Below the pieces are notes generated by a model that was not told the DNA's origin, ran no database searches, and saw nothing but the letters and a program-made list of their open reading frames with translations. A program made the translations under genes and the position numbers. Positions 45,960 through 54,447 of a stretch of DNA of 64,000 nt are shown here, piece by piece (the stretch's first letter is position 1; every line of letters begins with the position of its first letter). The stretch covers positions 124,001 to 188,000 of the forward strand of contig NZ_JABMKY010000014.1 of assembly GCF_013204845.1 (NCBI RefSeq), read 5' to 3'. Source of the DNA: Paenibacillus qinlingensis (GTDB taxonomy: Bacteria > Bacillota > Bacilli > Paenibacillales > NBRC-103111).

Positions 45960-46790
45960 TTAGGCCTCAGCATGAATCTTGGATACATTCAGTTCATAGA
46001 GTAAGCGCTGCTCGCCAGGCAGGGTCATGGGTTGTACGCTCATTTGTCCGTTCTTCACCGTGATCAAGTTGTAACCGGATCGATCGATGAATCGCATGTT
46101 CGTCGAAGCTGACGGATCTAGACCGAAAGCAAGTCCATCTGCAGCTGCGCACAAAATGCCATTTAACGTACCGACATTATGATAATGAATGTGCCCCGAC
46201 AATAAGCCAATCACGTCGCTGCCATCGATGACTCTCGCCAAATCCTGCGGATTTTCCAATAGATGATCATCCATCAATACCGTAGGTGTCTTCACAACTG
46301 GATGATGGTGCACAATAATCGTTCCGGATGGTGCCGGCTCAGCCAGCACTTGCTTAAGCCATGCGAGCTGCACGTCATCTAGTCTACCACCATGGGTACC
46401 TGGTACTTGTGTATTTAACATCACGATACGGAGGCCATCGGCCATGAAGCTATAATAATAGGACTCGTTCGATGGCTCTTCCTCTAGGAAACCTTCGCGA
46501 AATGGCTCGCGGAAATCATGATTGCCTAACGCGACATGTATTGGAATGCCGAGAAGTGCTTCTTCTTCGTCCAGTAGCTTTCTAAGAAAACGATAGTCTT
46601 CCAAATCCCCATCATGTGTCAAATCACCGCTAATCACCACAAATGATGATTTCGTCTCCAATGAGCGAATGTCAGTACAAGCAGCGCGCAACTTATCTGA
46701 CATGTCGAGGCCGAACAATGGTTTCTTTCCAGGTGCGCTAATATGTATGTCTGTTAAATGAATGAAGAAAATCGGTTCCTTCGTCGCCAT
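45960..46790 (-). CDS. Calcineurin-type metallophosphoesterase (GpdQ/CpdA-like)
   Basis: 276 residues. Complete binuclear metal-site set: LTDIH, SGDLTHDG, LGNHD, VHHHP and SGHIHYHN. Order and spacing resemble class III phosphodiesterases such as GpdQ and CpdA, which act on glycerophosphodiesters or cyclic nucleotides. No signal peptide, so cytoplasmic. Two bases from the preceding phosphoesterase and 37 bases before the binding protein, hence one operon. Confidence 0.9.
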   Translation of the reverse strand: MATKEPIFFIHLTDIHISAPGKKPLFGLDMSDKLRAACTDIRSLETKSSFVVISGDLTHDGDLEDYRFLRKLLDEEEALLGIPIHVALGNHDFREPFREGFLEEEPSNESYYYSFMADGLRIVMLNTQVPGTHGGRLDDVQLAWLKQVLAEPAPSGTIIVHHHPVVKTPTVLMDDHLLENPQDLARVIDGSDVIGLLSGHIHYHNVGTLNGILCAAADGLAFGLDPSASTNMRFIDRSGYNLITVKNGQMSVQPMTLPGEQRLLYELNVSKIHAEA

Positions 46791-46792
46791 TG

Positions 46793-47800
46793 TTATACAC
46801 TCTCCCCGTGAACGTGTTGATGAGGCTGATACGCTGTCAAGTCATTGATACCATCAAGATGGATAACTCGGTATGTAGGAATGCCTCCGCGCATAGTTAC
46901 CCATAACACGACATTCTCGTCACTTGGATTCGTTCCATCCCCATGTGCAAGACCACCGGTTCTACCTAGCTGAATGAACTCCGCATTACCTTTTCGAGAA
47001 TACTCCATCGCATGCAAATGCCCAGCAAAAATGGTATAGGAGCGCTTCCCTAGCATTTGAATCAGCTCTTGGTATTCTTCGCTATCTGATTTCCAAGCTG
47101 GCTTATGCATGTTGACGAACGTCCATTTCGCATCTGCATTGTTGGCCAATACGCGTCTAAAGTAAGCAAGTTGCTCCTCACCAAGACTCACTTTTATCTT
47201 GCCAAAACCTTGTAGTTCCTCAGGTGAAAGTTGCCCTTTCAGTTCATCAACAAAAGCACTCATGTGTTCTTTGGCGCGTTCAGGTTCGCGTTTCACGTCC
47301 GCTGTTATCCGTTTGATAAGGTCGATAAATGCATCCGAGAACTCATCCGGTGTATGCTCCGTATTTAAAGAAAGGAAGAGTGTATCCCCTACACGAAACG
47401 CGTAGTAGTCCAAGCCTCTGCGCTCGCGCCATACCTCTGCCATCGTTAGATTGCCATAGTCGTGATTGCCGATGACCGGAAAGAAAGGTAAACCCATCGC
47501 TGCAATTTTGCCGTCAATGTCATCCCATTCTTGATGGGTGTCCGCGGCGTTGTTCCAATACCCTTCAATCAAATCACCAACCGCTAAGACAAAATCAGGC
47601 TTCAAATCCTTCACCATGTCCAGCGCCTTCTCAAAAACCCCCTCCGTCGCCATCCCGCAACGGTCCCCCATCACAACAAACGAAAAGTCTTCTCCCAGTT
47701 GACTAGGCATGCTCCCAAACCAAGGGCGTTTCTCTGTGGCCACTAGCTGATCCTCAAAGATCGTTACGTTCTTCTTTTCATCAAGCTGTACAGTTTGCAT
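46793..47800 (-). CDS. Calcineurin-type metallophosphoesterase
   Basis: 335 residues, first gene of the operon. Metal motifs are VVMGDRCG (first motif with DR in place of DxH), AVGDLIEG, VIGNHD, NMHKP and FAGHLHAMEY. The altered first motif is shared with a group of phosphatases acting outside the classic phosphodiesterases, so substrate differs from its neighbour. ATG at 47800 with AAGGGAG. Together the two enzymes could release phosphate in sequence from an imported diester. Confidence 0.87.
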   Translation of the reverse strand: MQTVQLDEKKNVTIFEDQLVATEKRPWFGSMPSQLGEDFSFVVMGDRCGMATEGVFEKALDMVKDLKPDFVLAVGDLIEGYWNNAADTHQEWDDIDGKIAAMGLPFFPVIGNHDYGNLTMAEVWRERRGLDYYAFRVGDTLFLSLNTEHTPDEFSDAFIDLIKRITADVKREPERAKEHMSAFVDELKGQLSPEELQGFGKIKVSLGEEQLAYFRRVLANNADAKWTFVNMHKPAWKSDSEEYQELIQMLGKRSYTIFAGHLHAMEYSRKGNAEFIQLGRTGGLAHGDGTNPSDENVVLWVTMRGGIPTYRVIHLDGINDLTAYQPHQHVHGESV

Positions 47801-47942
47801 GGTTCCTATCTCCCTTCTATTGGTGAAAGCTTGTTCTTATCCTCAGTATGCAGGTTGTATGTAAGCAGAATATTAGCTTGATTTATAGTTATTATTAATC
47901 TAGATGTCCTCGGGTCTGGTTGCGGCTAAAGAAAGCAAACAC

Positions 47943-48005
47943 AAAAAAGCGAGCCCGCAGGGGCTCGCCTTAAATAAAAAGAGCAACCGGTTGCCCGATT
48001 GCTCT
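47943..48005 (-). terminator. Double terminator after rpsR
   Basis: First stem AGAGCAA/TTGCTCT (47980-47986 with 47999-48005) followed on the minus strand by TTTT; second stem GCGAGCCC/GGGCTCGC (47949-47956 with 47961-47968) followed by six T. Two hairpins in a row give a tight stop of the ribosomal operon. Confidence 0.8.
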
Positions 48006-48017
48006 TTATTCCGAAAC

Positions 48018-48305
48018 CTATTCCGTTGTGTAAGGAAGCAACGCGATTGTACGGGAACGCTTGATAGCGATCGTCAAAGCACGTTGGTACTTAGCGGAAG
48101 TTCCAGTTACACGTCTAGGAAGAATCTTCCCGCGCTCACTGATGAACTTTTTAAGAGTCTCGATATCTTTATAATCAATATGCTTGATTTTGTTTACAGT
48201 GAAGTAACAAACCTTACGGCGTTTGCCTTTACCGCCTTTGCCACGAGGAGCAAATTTGCGATCAGCACGATCATCACCATTGTTGTCTCTTTTTTGGAAA
48301 GCCAT
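48018..48305 (-). CDS. rpsR: 30S ribosomal protein S18
   Basis: 95 residues. Conserved core [35 protein letters not shown] and [19 protein letters not shown]. The N-terminus carries a Gly/Lys/Arg-rich extension ([16 protein letters not shown]) usual in Paenibacillus. It binds S6 on the platform of the 30S subunit. Third gene of rpsF-ssb-rpsR. Confidence 0.97.
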   Translation of the reverse strand: MAFQKRDNNGDDRADRKFAPRGKGGKGKRRKVCYFTVNKIKHIDYKDIETLKKFISERGKILPRRVTGTSAKYQRALTIAIKRSRTIALLPYTTE

Positions 48306-48330
48306 TGTGTCTCTTCAGTCCTTTCTACGT

Positions 48331-48813
48331 TTAAAATGGCAAATCATCATCGGAAATATCGATCGGTTTTCCGTCATCTATGAAAGGATCCTGCTGCTCG
48401 CGCGATCCACCGCCACGATTGCTGCTTCCGCCGCCGCTATAGCCGCCTGCATTTGCATTAGAGGATCCGCCCTCTTCGCGATTCCCGCCGCCGCTAGATT
48501 CAAGGAAACGTACATTGTCGGCAATAATTTCGGTCACGTAAACACGTTTTCCTTCATTGTTGTCGTAGTTACGCACTTGAATGCGTCCTTCAACTGCTGT
48601 TAAACGACCTTTACGCAAGTAATTCGCGCATGTTTCGGCAAGCTGCCTCCACGTGACGATATTGATAAAGTCCGCTTCACGTTCTTTCGAGCCACCGCTC
48701 GTGAAAGGACGGTCTACAGCAAGTGTGAATTGGGTAACTGCTACCCCAGCTGGTGTATAACGAAGTTCTGGATCTCTGGTCAATCGACCGATAAGAATGA
48801 CACGGTTCAACAT
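48331..48813 (-). CDS. ssb: Single-stranded DNA-binding protein
   Basis: 160 residues. OB fold (about 1-105, [21 protein letters not shown]), a Gly/Asn/Ser-rich linker and the acidic end ISDDDLPF that recruits partner proteins to replication forks. Lies between rpsF and rpsR, the usual essential copy. Confidence 0.97.
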   Translation of the reverse strand: MLNRVILIGRLTRDPELRYTPAGVAVTQFTLAVDRPFTSGGSKEREADFINIVTWRQLAETCANYLRKGRLTAVEGRIQVRNYDNNEGKRVYVTEIIADNVRFLESSGGGNREEGGSSNANAGGYSGGGSSNRGGGSREQQDPFIDDGKPIDISDDDLPF

Positions 48814-48847
48814 GGAATAACCCTCCTGACGAAAATACTGGCATTGA

Positions 48848-49135
48848 TTAAGCTACGTCGTTTACGATTAAGTGACGAATAACTTCGTCCGAAATCTTAA
48901 GTACGCGATCAAGTTCAGTTACAACAGCAGGTTCTGCGTTGAAGTGTACAAGCACGTAGTGCCCGTCACGGAACTTCTTGATCTCATACGCAAGACGGCG
49001 TTTACCCATCAGGTCATGTTTGGAGATTTCTCCCCCACCGTTCGAGATGATGCCTTGAAATTTTTCTACCGTAGATTGAACAACTTCTTGCTCAACGTCA
49101 GTACGAATGATGTACATCAATTCATATTTGCGCAT
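48848..49135 (-). CDS. rpsF: 30S ribosomal protein S6
   Basis: 95 residues from the ATG at 49135; AAGGAGGTG eight bases before decides against the GTG at 49144, which lies inside that site. RRM-like S6 fold with [11 protein letters not shown] and [22 protein letters not shown]. First gene of the operon. Confidence 0.97.
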   Translation of the reverse strand: MRKYELMYIIRTDVEQEVVQSTVEKFQGIISNGGGEISKHDLMGKRRLAYEIKKFRDGHYVLVHFNAEPAVVTELDRVLKISDEVIRHLIVNDVA

Positions 49136-49235
49136 GTATTTCACCTCCTTTTGGACTAAGCGGCTCCTATTCTAACTTGCTAGGCAAGCGAAGGAGCAAG
49201 GAGCGAGGATTCTTATTCAAAACTCGCACCTGAAT

Positions 49236-49264
49236 ACTATAGCAAATCATGCGGCAAATTACAA
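49236..49264 (-). promoter_or_regulatory. Sigma-A promoter of the rpsF-ssb-rpsR operon
   Basis: Minus-strand TTGTAA (49259-49264), 17-base spacer, TATAGT (49236-49241). The transcript would carry a leader of about 90 bases with a GCTTGCCTAGCAAG hairpin, where S6:S18 feedback control is known in other bacteria. Confidence 0.75.
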
Positions 49265-49378
49265 GTTTTTATCACAAGCTTCGCACAGGTGGAAGCTGGA
49301 AGCCCAGCAGGTACATGCTTCCCTTTCTTGCGGGCATGCTAACTATGATTGTTATTCTTACAAAGAGGTGATTCAATC

Positions 49379-49570
49379 GTGGGTGAATGGACACATTTTA
49401 ATGAAGGCGATCATGTTCCTAACGACGGTGAATATATGGAAATTGGCGAGAATGCCTTCCATATGGGGATTAACAATCCCAAGACTGTTACCCTTCGTAA
49501 AGGGGACACCTTTCCGGCAACAAGCAATCATAATCGCAAATGGCACAAAAAAGGCGGCAAGCGAATGTAG
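49379..49570 (+). CDS. yjzC: YjzC family small protein
   Basis: 63 residues from the GTG at 49379, with AAAGAGGTG eight bases before. The product has the signature FNEGDHVPNDGEYMEIGENAFHMGINNP and KGDTFPATSNHNRKW of the YjzC-like family of Bacillales. Function unknown. Terminator directly after it, shared with the facing lipoprotein gene. Confidence 0.8.
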   Translation: MGEWTHFNEGDHVPNDGEYMEIGENAFHMGINNPKTVTLRKGDTFPATSNHNRKWHKKGGKRM

Positions 49571-49583
49571 TTCTTCTATATGA

Positions 49584-49630
49584 AAAGAAAGGAACACCTC
49601 TCAGTTTAATGAGAAGTGTTCCTTTCTTTC
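49584..49630. terminator. Bidirectional terminator between yjzC and lipoprotein gene
   Basis: AAAGGAACACCTCTCA and TGAGAAGTGTTCCTTT arms, A-run before and TTTC after. Confidence 0.85.
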
Positions 49631-49647
49631 ACCTTTACCTGTATCCT

Positions 49648-50094
49648 CTACTTCTGAAACACACGCTTCTCTGAAATCTTCCCATCGTTAAAATAGACGA
49701 TTTCCGCATAATACCCTGCTTGATTAGAGATCGCAAATTCATAGGTTCGTTTACCATTTTCCTCTTTCACGAGTTTCCCCTTGGATCCCGTCTGCTTAAC
49801 CAGATCATCGTAGGTACTCGTCAAGGTGATTTTCTCAATTTGCTCCTTCGTTATCGTTGAAGGTGTCTCTGCTGTTCCACCACCTGTTCCACCACCGGTA
49901 GTTCCCTTTGGTGTACTCGTAGGCGTCGCTGTCACAGCCCCTCCAGTGGTCGTCCCACTAGGCGTCGCAGAAGCCCCTCCTGAGGGCTGTACCGTCACTC
50001 CCGCTGATGGACTAACAGTCGACGAATCATCCTTCTTAGAGCAGCCTGAGGCCACCACAGTAAGTATTGCAAGGGCCAGTATCCATTTCTTCAT
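49648..50094 (-). CDS. Secreted lipoprotein with beta-lactamase-inhibitor-like C-terminus
   Basis: 148 residues. Lipoprotein signal WILALAILTVVASGC (Cys about residue 18), a long Thr/Ser/Gly/Pro spacer (about 25-75) and a compact C-terminal domain beginning ITKEQIEKITLTSTYDDLVKQTG and running through GKRTYEFAISN, whose plan resembles the SmpA/BLIP-like fold. Anchored in the membrane, facing the wall. Role unknown. Last chromosomal gene before the tRNA-like end of the integrated element. Confidence 0.75.
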   Translation of the reverse strand: MKKWILALAILTVVASGCSKKDDSSTVSPSAGVTVQPSGGASATPSGTTTGGAVTATPTSTPKGTTGGGTGGGTAETPSTITKEQIEKITLTSTYDDLVKQTGSKGKLVKEENGKRTYEFAISNQAGYYAEIVYFNDGKISEKRVFQK

Positions 50095-50212
50095 TTATCT
50101 CGTCCTCCTATGTAGCTGTTTTCCATGACCTAACTGTTAGGTTGCTTCGGATCTTTAGTTTTTATCCCTCTCTTTCATATAAACCAATACCATGATGTCG
50201 AAACACGGCAAT

Positions 50213-50252
50213 AAAAAAGCCGCCCATATCCCCGAAGGATATAAACGGCTTT
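50213..50252 (-). terminator. Terminator downstream of the tRNA-Ser-like sequence
   Basis: Minus-strand AAAGCCG and ATATCC with GGATAT and CGGCT arms followed by six T. It lies 19 bases past the 3' end of the tRNA-like sequence, as for a normal tRNA gene. Confidence 0.75.
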
Positions 50253-50270
50253 CATCTGATTGTTCTAGTA

Positions 50271-50338
50271 CGGAAAGAGTGGGAGTCGAACCCACGCACG
50301 CCTCGCGACGCCTAACTGATTTCGAGTCACATTCTTCC
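50271..50338 (-). pseudogene. tRNA-Ser(CGA)-like sequence lacking the D arm; left attachment site of the element
   Basis: Minus strand, 3' to 5': discriminator G, acceptor strand TCTTTCC, T arm GTGGG-TTCGACT-CCCAC, long variable arm with GCGTC/GGCGT, and anticodon loop CTCGAAA (anticodon CGA) closed by TGA/TCA. Upstream, where a tRNA-Ser should show its D arm, the sequence goes straight to TG and GGAAGAA, which can pair with the acceptor strand in six of seven positions. Total 68 bases against about 90 for a normal tRNA-Ser; the shortfall equals one D arm. This is either a tRNA gene with a D-arm deletion or the 3' half left at the junction after integration into tRNA-Ser. Not expected to work as a tRNA. 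Confidence 0.65.
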
Positions 50339-50538
50339 GTATATTATATTATAAACCCGCTGTATACAACGATTTGCTTACGATCACATATCGGACTGAT
50401 TCCGTTACTTCTACGCTTATTGAGTTTGTTTCTACTATTATAATACCATATTCGCGCGATATGATTCAACGAATGGAAATAACCCCCGAGTAAATTTTAT
50501 TTTGCGGTATGTTCGCGGGCCTGCTGGCGGGGTATTGG

Positions 50539-50714
50539 CGTATGGCCTTGGGGGGTCACGGAGTATGCATACGGTATTCATACGCGTACCTAGCTGATTG
50601 TTAATCATATCGATGTGCTTTCATTCGTAGATGTGGCGGAGATCCCTTACGCGGCGTGACTTTCGAGGGTACGTGTGGATATCTTTTTCATACGGATATT
50701 TATGCACCCGTATG
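50539..50714. repeat. Cluster of CATACG/CGTATG hexamers near the attachment site
   Basis: CGTATG at 50539 and 50709 and CATACG at 50568, 50579 and 50689: five copies in 176 bases, some extended to GTATGCAT. Such clusters near a junction resemble arm-type integrase sites. No convincing gene is present in 50339-50914. Confidence 0.35.
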
Positions 50715-50914
50715 CATTAACGCGAATAGCCCGTCGTTACGCGGTTCTTCATTTAGCGCCAGGCGATCGGTATGCAGCGTTTATGCACGCCCCCCCCGAG
50801 TTACAGGCGCACGTCCATCCGGAGCCTCCACCCGGTAAATCTCGCTAATTCACATAGAATCACAACGTACTGAGTCGCGTTTCTGTGCATTATTGCGCAT
50901 ATCTCCGTTAAACA

Positions 50915-50960
50915 AAAAATAGCGCCAGCACAACGTTTTTAGGCGTTATACTGGCGCTTA
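50915..50960 (-). terminator. Terminator of the leftward late-type operon
   Basis: Minus-strand AGCGCCAGTATAACG and CGTTGTGCTGGCGCT arms followed by ATTTTTTG. Lies 14 bases after the stop of the TerS-like gene. Confidence 0.8.
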
Positions 50961-50973
50961 GTTTATTGCACGC

Positions 50974-51408
50974 TTATCCGTTCATCATCGCGTCTAAATC
51001 AGCGATATCTTGACGAATTTCATCGTCTGTCTTACGTTTTGGTGCGTCAGATTCGCGTGAATCCTTAATTTCGGTAACATTCGTGAGCAAACTATGGCGA
51101 CGGTAGAATAAATCGAGTGCCTTTACGCTACCAGCCTTAATCAATCGCATAACAGACGCGTTCGCCACTGGCCTCATCGCGCTAAACTGTATGTCTGATA
51201 TGTAATTCAGATACTCTCCGAACTCCTCTTTATCTTTCCATTCGTAAAGTGTCCGCCTGCTAACGCCTACCTCCTCCGCGATTTGCTGCATCGTCTTCTT
51301 TTCTACGCCTTCAACGATACCGGCCCATTCGTTCTCCGCCATTAAATCAGCCGCTTTCCGCTGTTGAGCGGTAATTTGCGCCTCTAATACGCTCCTTCGC
51401 TTACCCAT
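50974..51408 (-). CDS. phBC6A51-family HTH protein (putative small terminase)
   Basis: 144 residues. A helix-turn-helix centred on KTMQQIAEEVGVSRRTLYEWKDKEEF (about 38-65), preceded by a charged helix and followed by the helical block ALDLFYRRHSLLTNV. This is the plan of the phBC6A51-type proteins annotated as HTH or terminase small subunits in Bacillus phages. A small terminase recognises the packaging site on DNA. No large terminase is nearby, so it may steer another phage's packaging motor or be a plain regulator. ATG at 51408 with GGAGGGG. Confidence 0.65.
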   Translation of the reverse strand: MGKRRSVLEAQITAQQRKAADLMAENEWAGIVEGVEKKTMQQIAEEVGVSRRTLYEWKDKEEFGEYLNYISDIQFSAMRPVANASVMRLIKAGSVKALDLFYRRHSLLTNVTEIKDSRESDAPKRKTDDEIRQDIADLDAMMNG

Positions 51409-51423
51409 ACGTATCCCCTCCGT

Positions 51424-52014
51424 CTAAATTTCGTGTTTTATCGTCTCATAGTGCGCCCAAGCTGCGGTTAATTCTGCTTCGAACGCTTCTGTATCCGCTT
51501 TAAGGCGTTCAATCTCAGCTTCAGCTAGTGTTATCTGGTTCGAATAGCTAACGTTTATGGTCGAGTTGTAAGCGTCATCGATCGGATCATGACCGCGCAT
51601 CATCTTTATCGAGAAATGTAGCAAACGCAACACTTCTCCTACGTGAATAGCTTCGATATTACCGCTCTCTATCGCGCTATTAACTTCGTCCATTTGGCGG
51701 AGTATCCTATTTACCATACCTGCGTACAGTCCCGTTTCGAATCCAACCGACATACGTAATAATTCCGCAGTCTTTCGATACTCTACGAGCTTCGACATAT
51801 CAATTGAAATTAGGCGTCCCTCCGCGATGATACCGGCATACTTGATTGCGATTGGTTCAAACGGTTTCAGCCGCTCAGCTAGTATGATCGATAACGGTAG
51901 CGGTACGAAATCCTCCGGAGGCTCCGCTGATTGACCGTTTTCTAAGCGTGCTTTCGTTAGTCGCTCTCTCAACTCTTCGGTTCGCTTGCGTATATCATCT
52001 AGAGTTTCCGTCAT
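51424..52014 (-). CDS. Hypothetical phage protein
   Basis: 196 residues from the ATG at 52014, which overlaps the tape-measure stop (ATGA) and has GGGGGA seven bases upstream. Mostly helical; N-terminal heptad segment (TLDDIRKRTEELRERLTKARLENG), a middle block with RMSVGFETGLYAGMVNRIL, and a C-terminal coiled coil (LAEAEIERLKADTEAFEAEL). Placed between the tape-measure and TerS-like genes. Function unknown. Confidence 0.6.
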   Translation of the reverse strand: MTETLDDIRKRTEELRERLTKARLENGQSAEPPEDFVPLPLSIILAERLKPFEPIAIKYAGIIAEGRLISIDMSKLVEYRKTAELLRMSVGFETGLYAGMVNRILRQMDEVNSAIESGNIEAIHVGEVLRLLHFSIKMMRGHDPIDDAYNSTINVSYSNQITLAEAEIERLKADTEAFEAELTAAWAHYETIKHEI

Positions 52015-53960
52015 CTCGTCATCCCCCTTTGCTGCCATGCCTGCGTTGCGATGGCCTTCGCGATTGCGTCAATATCGGATTCATTGCGGATATTAAACGT
52101 GTTTCCGGTTACCGTGACGTTTCCGCCTGAGCCGCCTCTGTTAGCTCGGTAGTCATCTGCAGAAGCCTTATCGAGGACCATTTCATCGCGGTGAAGGAGT
52201 GCGGGCATACGATTATAACCTACCCTGCTCAGACCTCCGGCGTATCCGCTAGGTTCCGGTGATTTGATCCCGAAGAATCTTCCGAGTCCTCCGTTAACCT
52301 TGGTTAGCCCATCGTCGCCGAGAATTGCTTTCGGAATACCGAGAATCTTATTCCAAGCGTTATTTAACTGCTTCATTCCTGGGACGGTAGTCATCTTAGC
52401 TGTGAAATCAGTCGCAAACTCGGGAATTCCGCTATTATTAAATGCATCGCGAGCCTGATTCGAGTAACCCTGTGCAGCAATAGTTGCAGCGACTATTGCT
52501 TTACCTTGAATAGGAACAGGTGCTGCGGTTCCAGCTACAAGTCCTGACAGCAATGGGTGTTTTGTCAGCATCCCATCCAGGCCTTGGATTACTCCCTCAC
52601 CTATTGCGCTACCCAGTTTAATTCCTGCGTCTGCTAGAGGGCCTGCTAGTACTCCGAGCTTTTCACCAAGAAAAGAGGTTATTTTCTCTGCGGTACTCTC
52701 GATAGAAGTCTTCCCACCGGTTGCATACCATTTTTGATACGCTTTATCTATCTCTTCAAAAGCGAAGTCAATCTTAGCGGAGAACGACATATCTCGGAAA
52801 GCTTGGTTATTCTTGAATGTGTCGTTAATCCACTTCGAAGCTTTTGTGGTAGCCGTCTCCATAGCAGCCGTAATCTGCGGAGTCTTATTGTTCACGTAAT
52901 CACCTAGCGCATTAAACGTCGTCTTAATTGCAGGCAGTAACGGTTTGACAGCTTTTATCTGCAACGTTTCCAGTGCTCCTTTAAACTGCTCGATCGCACC
53001 TTTACCGTTGTTCATCTTCTCCGTAGCGACTTGGAGCGCAGTTACGTTGCTCATTTCGTCATAGAATTTCTTAACGCCATCAGCGCCCTCTTCGTAAAGA
53101 ATATTACCGGCTCGTATTGCATCCGTTCCAAACATCGCCTCTAATGCCGCTTGACGCTGCATCTCATTCATTTTTCCGAGTGACTTGCGCAATGTTTCCG
53201 CAACGTTAGCGAGTGACTCAATCTTCCCGCTCGCCGTGAAAAACTTATTACCGGCGCCCTTCGTCGTGATACCGAGTTTATCGAATAGTGCGATTTGTTC
53301 TTTCGTACCAGGCTGCAAGTTTTGGAGCATCGTTTTCAGCGACGTACCGGCATCGGAGCCCTTGAATCCGTTATTAGCGAATAATCCCATCGCCGCATTC
53401 GTATCTTTGAACGTCATACCGAATCCTGCCGCAACTGCGGATACAGCCGCCAGTGACGTACGCAAATCCTCGACACCTGTTGCAGAGGCATTTGCAGTCC
53501 CGGCGAGAATATTCGATGCTTCAGCGGCAGATATCCCGTCCTTCTTATATGCGTTAAGAGCTGTCGACATAATCTCAGCTGCGTTCGCTAGTTCTATTCC
53601 GCCCGCTGTCGCGAGATTAAGGGCCGCTTCAAGTCCGCCAGTCTGCACTGTTGCCGGCGTTAAACCTGCTTTAAGCAACTCTTCTATACCGGCCGCAGCT
53701 TGAAGCGCGGAGTATTTCGTTTTACTTCCCATGGTGAGTGCGAGCTCTTCCATTTGTGCCATTTGAGCTGTACTGGCGCCGGTTAAAGCTTTAATCGTCG
53801 ACATTTCTGCTTCGAAATCGAGCGCTTTACTGAACGATTTTGTCGCTATCGCAGCGGTTCCAAGCCCCGCCGTTAATGCGCCAACCGCCGCACTTACTCT
53901 GGTGATTTTCGCCCCGAGGCTAGCCATTTTTCCGATTGCTTTTGTCGCAGTTGGCGTCAT
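52011..53960 (-). CDS. Phage tail tape-measure protein, start frameshifted
   Basis: 649 residues in the open frame. Residues about 30-320 are the TP901-type tape-measure core (FEAEMSTIKALTGASTAQMA, GTANASATGVEDLRTSLAAV, GTDAIRAGNILYEEGA), followed by a region with few hydrophobics and a C-terminus rich in MPALLHRDEMVLDK. It sets tail length and helps DNA entry. The ATG at 53960 has no ribosome-binding site. At 54009 a proper start exists: ATG in an ATGA overlap with the preceding gene and behind AAAGGGGAG. That frame codes MTYRI and then meets TGA; skipping one base joins it to FDLIARLRLIDN, the usual tape-measure N-terminus. So a one-base insertion near 53994-54000 most likely broke the gene. 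Confidence 0.85.
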   Translation of the reverse strand: MTPTATKAIGKMASLGAKITRVSAAVGALTAGLGTAAIATKSFSKALDFEAEMSTIKALTGASTAQMAQMEELALTMGSKTKYSALQAAAGIEELLKAGLTPATVQTGGLEAALNLATAGGIELANAAEIMSTALNAYKKDGISAAEASNILAGTANASATGVEDLRTSLAAVSAVAAGFGMTFKDTNAAMGLFANNGFKGSDAGTSLKTMLQNLQPGTKEQIALFDKLGITTKGAGNKFFTASGKIESLANVAETLRKSLGKMNEMQRQAALEAMFGTDAIRAGNILYEEGADGVKKFYDEMSNVTALQVATEKMNNGKGAIEQFKGALETLQIKAVKPLLPAIKTTFNALGDYVNNKTPQITAAMETATTKASKWINDTFKNNQAFRDMSFSAKIDFAFEEIDKAYQKWYATGGKTSIESTAEKITSFLGEKLGVLAGPLADAGIKLGSAIGEGVIQGLDGMLTKHPLLSGLVAGTAAPVPIQGKAIVAATIAAQGYSNQARDAFNNSGIPEFATDFTAKMTTVPGMKQLNNAWNKILGIPKAILGDDGLTKVNGGLGRFFGIKSPEPSGYAGGLSRVGYNRMPALLHRDEMVLDKASADDYRANRGGSGGNVTVTGNTFNIRNESDIDAIAKAIATQAWQQRGMTR

Positions 53961-54005
53961 ATTATCGATTAATCGTAGACGCGCTATTAAATCAAATGCG
54001 ATAGG

Positions 54006-54386
54006 TCATCTCCCCTTTCCGATCGGTAGCGCTTCACACGCGCTTACTAGGTTTTGAAAAGCCCGCGCCATTAGATCGATCTGCTTGCGAGCATGGCGTG
54101 GTACTGGCTTGCCTGGCACGTACTGTGCGAACGTCTTATCGGTTTCTGTTAGCTCCAATAGCACGCGGTCCATGCGGAAGGCTAGACGTGATAATTGCGG
54201 GATCCCTGACGTTCGGAACTCGCCAGCAATACTCTGATACTGCGCGTGGTCATCCGGATGCCTCGTTTCAAACCGGAAGTCTCCGAGCTCGCATCGCTCC
54301 GTTATTTGCGCAATAATTTCGTTAATACGACCGGCCTTCTCAATGAGCTCCCATTGATGGTCGGTTAACTCCGTGTTATTTTTCAA
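54006..54386 (-). CDS. Hypothetical protein upstream of the tape-measure gene (tail-assembly position)
   Basis: 126 residues from a TTG at 54386 that follows GGAGAGG at eight bases; the frame is open 30 codons higher but crosses a terminator. Helical, with TDHQWELIEKAGRINEIIAQ at the start and ARKQIDLMARAFQNLVSACEAL near the end. Tail-assembly chaperones normally stand here, but I see no sequence signature for one. Ends in an ATGA overlap with the ancestral tape-measure start. Confidence 0.6.
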   Translation of the reverse strand: MKNNTELTDHQWELIEKAGRINEIIAQITERCELGDFRFETRHPDDHAQYQSIAGEFRTSGIPQLSRLAFRMDRVLLELTETDKTFAQYVPGKPVPRHARKQIDLMARAFQNLVSACEALPIGKGR

Positions 54387-54404
54387 TTTGATCACCTCTC
54401 CGTT

Positions 54405-54437
54405 TAAATAAAAGAAGCCAGCGGTAACCCGCCGACT
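54405..54437 (-). terminator. Terminator between the two leftward gene groups of the element
   Basis: Minus-strand AGTCGGCGG, GTTA loop region, CCGCTGGCTTCTTTTATTT. Separates the tail-type genes from the genes upstream. Confidence 0.65.
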
Positions 54438-54447
54438 CCTCACGTTT

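Noticed and set aside
47904-48383. 159-codon plus-strand frame over rpsR
   Set aside because: Antisense to rpsR, ssb end and their terminators; no ribosome-binding site.
53990-54010. Programmed +1 frameshift of the prfB type at the tape-measure start
   Set aside because: The stop context is ATT TGA, not CTT TGA, and the Shine-Dalgarno-like motif is about 12 bases upstream rather than 3; an insertion is simpler.
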